Positions 7,019-7,822 of a stretch of 7,822 nucleotides of DNA are shown here, one piece after another (within the stretch, counting starts at the first letter, position 1; every line of letters starts with the position of its first letter). The notes beneath the pieces were generated by a model. That model worked only from the letters and a program-made list of their open reading frames with translations, searched no databases and was not told the origin of the DNA. The translations under genes and the position numbers were made by a program. The stretch lies in contig JADFJZ010000051.1 in NCBI GenBank assembly GCA_022565195.1, forward strand, positions 1 through 7,822. Direction: 5' to 3'. Origin of the DNA: Planctomycetota bacterium (lineage in GTDB: Bacteria; Planctomycetota; Phycisphaerae; UBA1845; CAIVHJ01).

Positions 7019-7091
7019 GGGGCCATGGCGCAGTTGGGAGCGCGTCTGCATGGCATGCAGAAGGTCGAGGGTTCGAGTCCCTCTGGCTCCA
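7019..7091 (+). tRNA. tRNA-Ala (anticodon GGC)
   Basis: A full cloverleaf folds by eye. The acceptor stem pairs GGGGCCA (7019-7025) with TGGCTCC (7084-7090), followed by discriminator A at 7091. The D stem GCGC/GCGC is at 7028-7031 and 7040-7043. The anticodon stem TCTGC/GCAGA encloses the loop ATGGCAT, with anticodon GGC at 7052-7054. The five-base variable loop is AGGTC, and the T stem GAGGG/CCCTC encloses TTCGAGT. The third acceptor pair is G7021-T7088, that is G3:U70, the identity element for alanyl-tRNA synthetase, which agrees with an anticodon reading GCC and GCU. The 3' CCA is not encoded, so it must be added by the CCA-adding enzyme. The gene is transcribed alone from its own promoter. 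Confidence 0.97.
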
Positions 7092-7181
7092 GTTTCCCAA
7101 GGGTTTACGTCGAGCACTGCGGGCGCAATTGCACCTTGCGTACCGCACGCGCAACTGAGCCCTCGCTCCGGTCCATGATCT

Positions 7182-7574
7182 TCAGCCACCGTCGGCGGAA
7201 ACGACCACGGTCAGGCATGTAGCTGTGTCGATCAGCTCGCTGGGGTCGGCCTGGATGACCACGATCCCCGCTGTTGTGAAAGTGATGCTGGCTGGATTGG
7301 CTGTGGAATCAGCGATGCCGGCTTGGCCCTGCGTGACTTTCCAAATCAAGTTTACCTCTTCGTTCGGCTGATCCTCGCCGTCACGAATCACCACGAACGT
7401 CAACTCAACAGTATCGCCGACCGTCGGCGTGATCTCGGGGCATCCGTCGATGCGGCTCGGCGTTTCGAGGAGATCCGGAAGCAGCAGCAGCGCGCCGCAG
7501 CCGCAAATACCGATCCCTACCGACGTCAGGATGGCGAGCAGTACCGATCGACGAATCGCACCTGTTCGCACCAT
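7182..7574 (-). CDS. Small predicted lipoprotein with beta-sandwich-like domain
   Basis: The product has 130 residues and is not from a family I recognise by name. Its N-terminus has basic residues (Arg3, Arg8, Arg9), a hydrophobic stretch at about 10-23, and the sequence GICGCGALL, in which Ile-Cys-Gly before Cys26 fits a lipobox, so membrane anchoring by lipid at Cys26 is likely. The remainder (about 45-127) is rich in beta-strand-like segments: DTVELTFVVIRDG, VNLIWKVTQG, ASITFTTAGIVVIQAD and ATCLTVVVSADGG. This resembles an Ig/PKD-type single domain. Cys45 and Cys120, near either end of that domain, could form a disulfide. On the minus strand GGAG lies seven bases before the ATG at 7574, which supports the start. 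It is convergent with the tRNA gene, 90 bp away, and shares strand with the partial gene upstream. Function is unknown. Confidence 0.75.
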   Translation of the reverse strand: MVRTGAIRRSVLLAILTSVGIGICGCGALLLLPDLLETPSRIDGCPEITPTVGDTVELTFVVIRDGEDQPNEEVNLIWKVTQGQAGIADSTANPASITFTTAGIVVIQADPSELIDTATCLTVVVSADGG

Positions 7575-7641
7575 TGTGGTTCTCCGTGAAAATTAATTCC
7601 CTTGCGTCGAATCGCCTGAGCGCGTGGAGCCGGCCTTCGGG

Positions 7642-7821
7642 CTAGCGCCTCTTCCGGCGGGGCCTGAACTTGCTGCCGAGCGTTTTGGGCGGCGCGGTGC
7701 TGGCCACCGCGGTCTCGACAGTTCCGCTGGAGAACACCGCAGTCTGGCCTCGCGGCGTCCGCTTCGGCTGGGCCTCGGATTCCATTTCTCGCGGCGGCCT
7801 GGGCTCGAAACCGTCGAACTT
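7642..7821 (-). CDS. C-terminal end of an unidentified protein with a polybasic tail, cut by the window edge
   Basis: A minus-strand frame enters from the window edge and runs 59 codons to a TAG at 7642-7644. The peptide starts KFDGFEPRPPREMESEAQ, continues through a Thr/Ser/Ala-rich stretch (TAVFSSGTVETAVASTAPP), and ends LGSKFRPRRKRR. It is low in hydrophobic residues and looks like a disordered tail with a strongly basic end, of the sort seen after the folded core of RNA-binding or ribosome-associated proteins and some DEAD-box helicases. That comparison is only a guess, since no conserved domain is in view. Its TAG stop is also the start of a TAGCCCG heptamer. The gap to the small lipoprotein gene on the same strand is 67 bp, so an operon is possible. 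That the frame is coding is moderately supported by composition and by the gene-free space around it. Confidence 0.55.
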   Translation of the reverse strand, partial: KFDGFEPRPPREMESEAQPKRTPRGQTAVFSSGTVETAVASTAPPKTLGSKFRPRRKRR

Positions 7822-7822
7822 G

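Noticed and set aside
7632..7646. Small hairpin GGCC-TTCG-GGCT as a terminator for the partial gene
   Set aside because: The stem has only about four pairs including a G-U and lacks a T-run on either strand, so it is too weak to call.
1..7822. CRISPR array, mobile element or defence system
   Set aside because: No 25-40 bp spaced repeats, no transposase, integrase or terminal inverted repeats, and no nuclease/effector gene set is visible; the only tandem repeats are the 7-bp arrays.

Overview
The window is GC-rich, gene-dense bacterial chromosome with no sign of phage, transposase, CRISPR or an obvious new multi-gene system. Several traits suggest a Planctomycetota-like or related high-GC environmental bacterium: a DnaE1 polymerase with a well-preserved PHP site, secreted proteins with signal peptides or lipoboxes, an exported hydrolase with a long Arg/Pro/Ser linker, and short 7-bp tandem repeats between and inside genes. 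The phylum is an inference from general character and recollection of such repeats, not from any search.

Layout: (1) The 3' part of a manganese-type superoxide dismutase gene on the plus strand; its stop codon is the first three bases of a seven-copy heptamer array (519-567). (2) A secreted DUF1579-like protein on the plus strand (639-1292). (3) A convergent minus-strand pair made of a predicted lipoprotein alpha/beta hydrolase (1609-3081) and yidD (1353-1628), which overlap so that yidD is probably translationally coupled to the hydrolase. (4) A 261-bp divergent spacer with a candidate sigma-70 promoter. (5) dnaE on the plus strand (3343-6924), the replicative DNA polymerase III alpha subunit, with an unusual in-frame insertion of about 30 residues that includes four copies of another 7-bp repeat. 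(6) A tRNA-Ala(GGC) gene (7019-7091) with a strong matching promoter (6952-6980). (7) A small minus-strand lipoprotein with a probable beta-sandwich (7182-7574), and the last 59 codons of another minus-strand gene with a very basic tail (7642 to the window edge).

The genes are mostly independent housekeeping or envelope functions: oxidative stress defence, chromosome replication, translation, membrane protein insertion and exported proteins. The most unusual points are the heptamer repeats, especially the array inside dnaE at a surface loop before the helix-hairpin-helix region, and the pairing of yidD with an exported hydrolase instead of its usual rpmH-rnpA-yidD-yidC setting.
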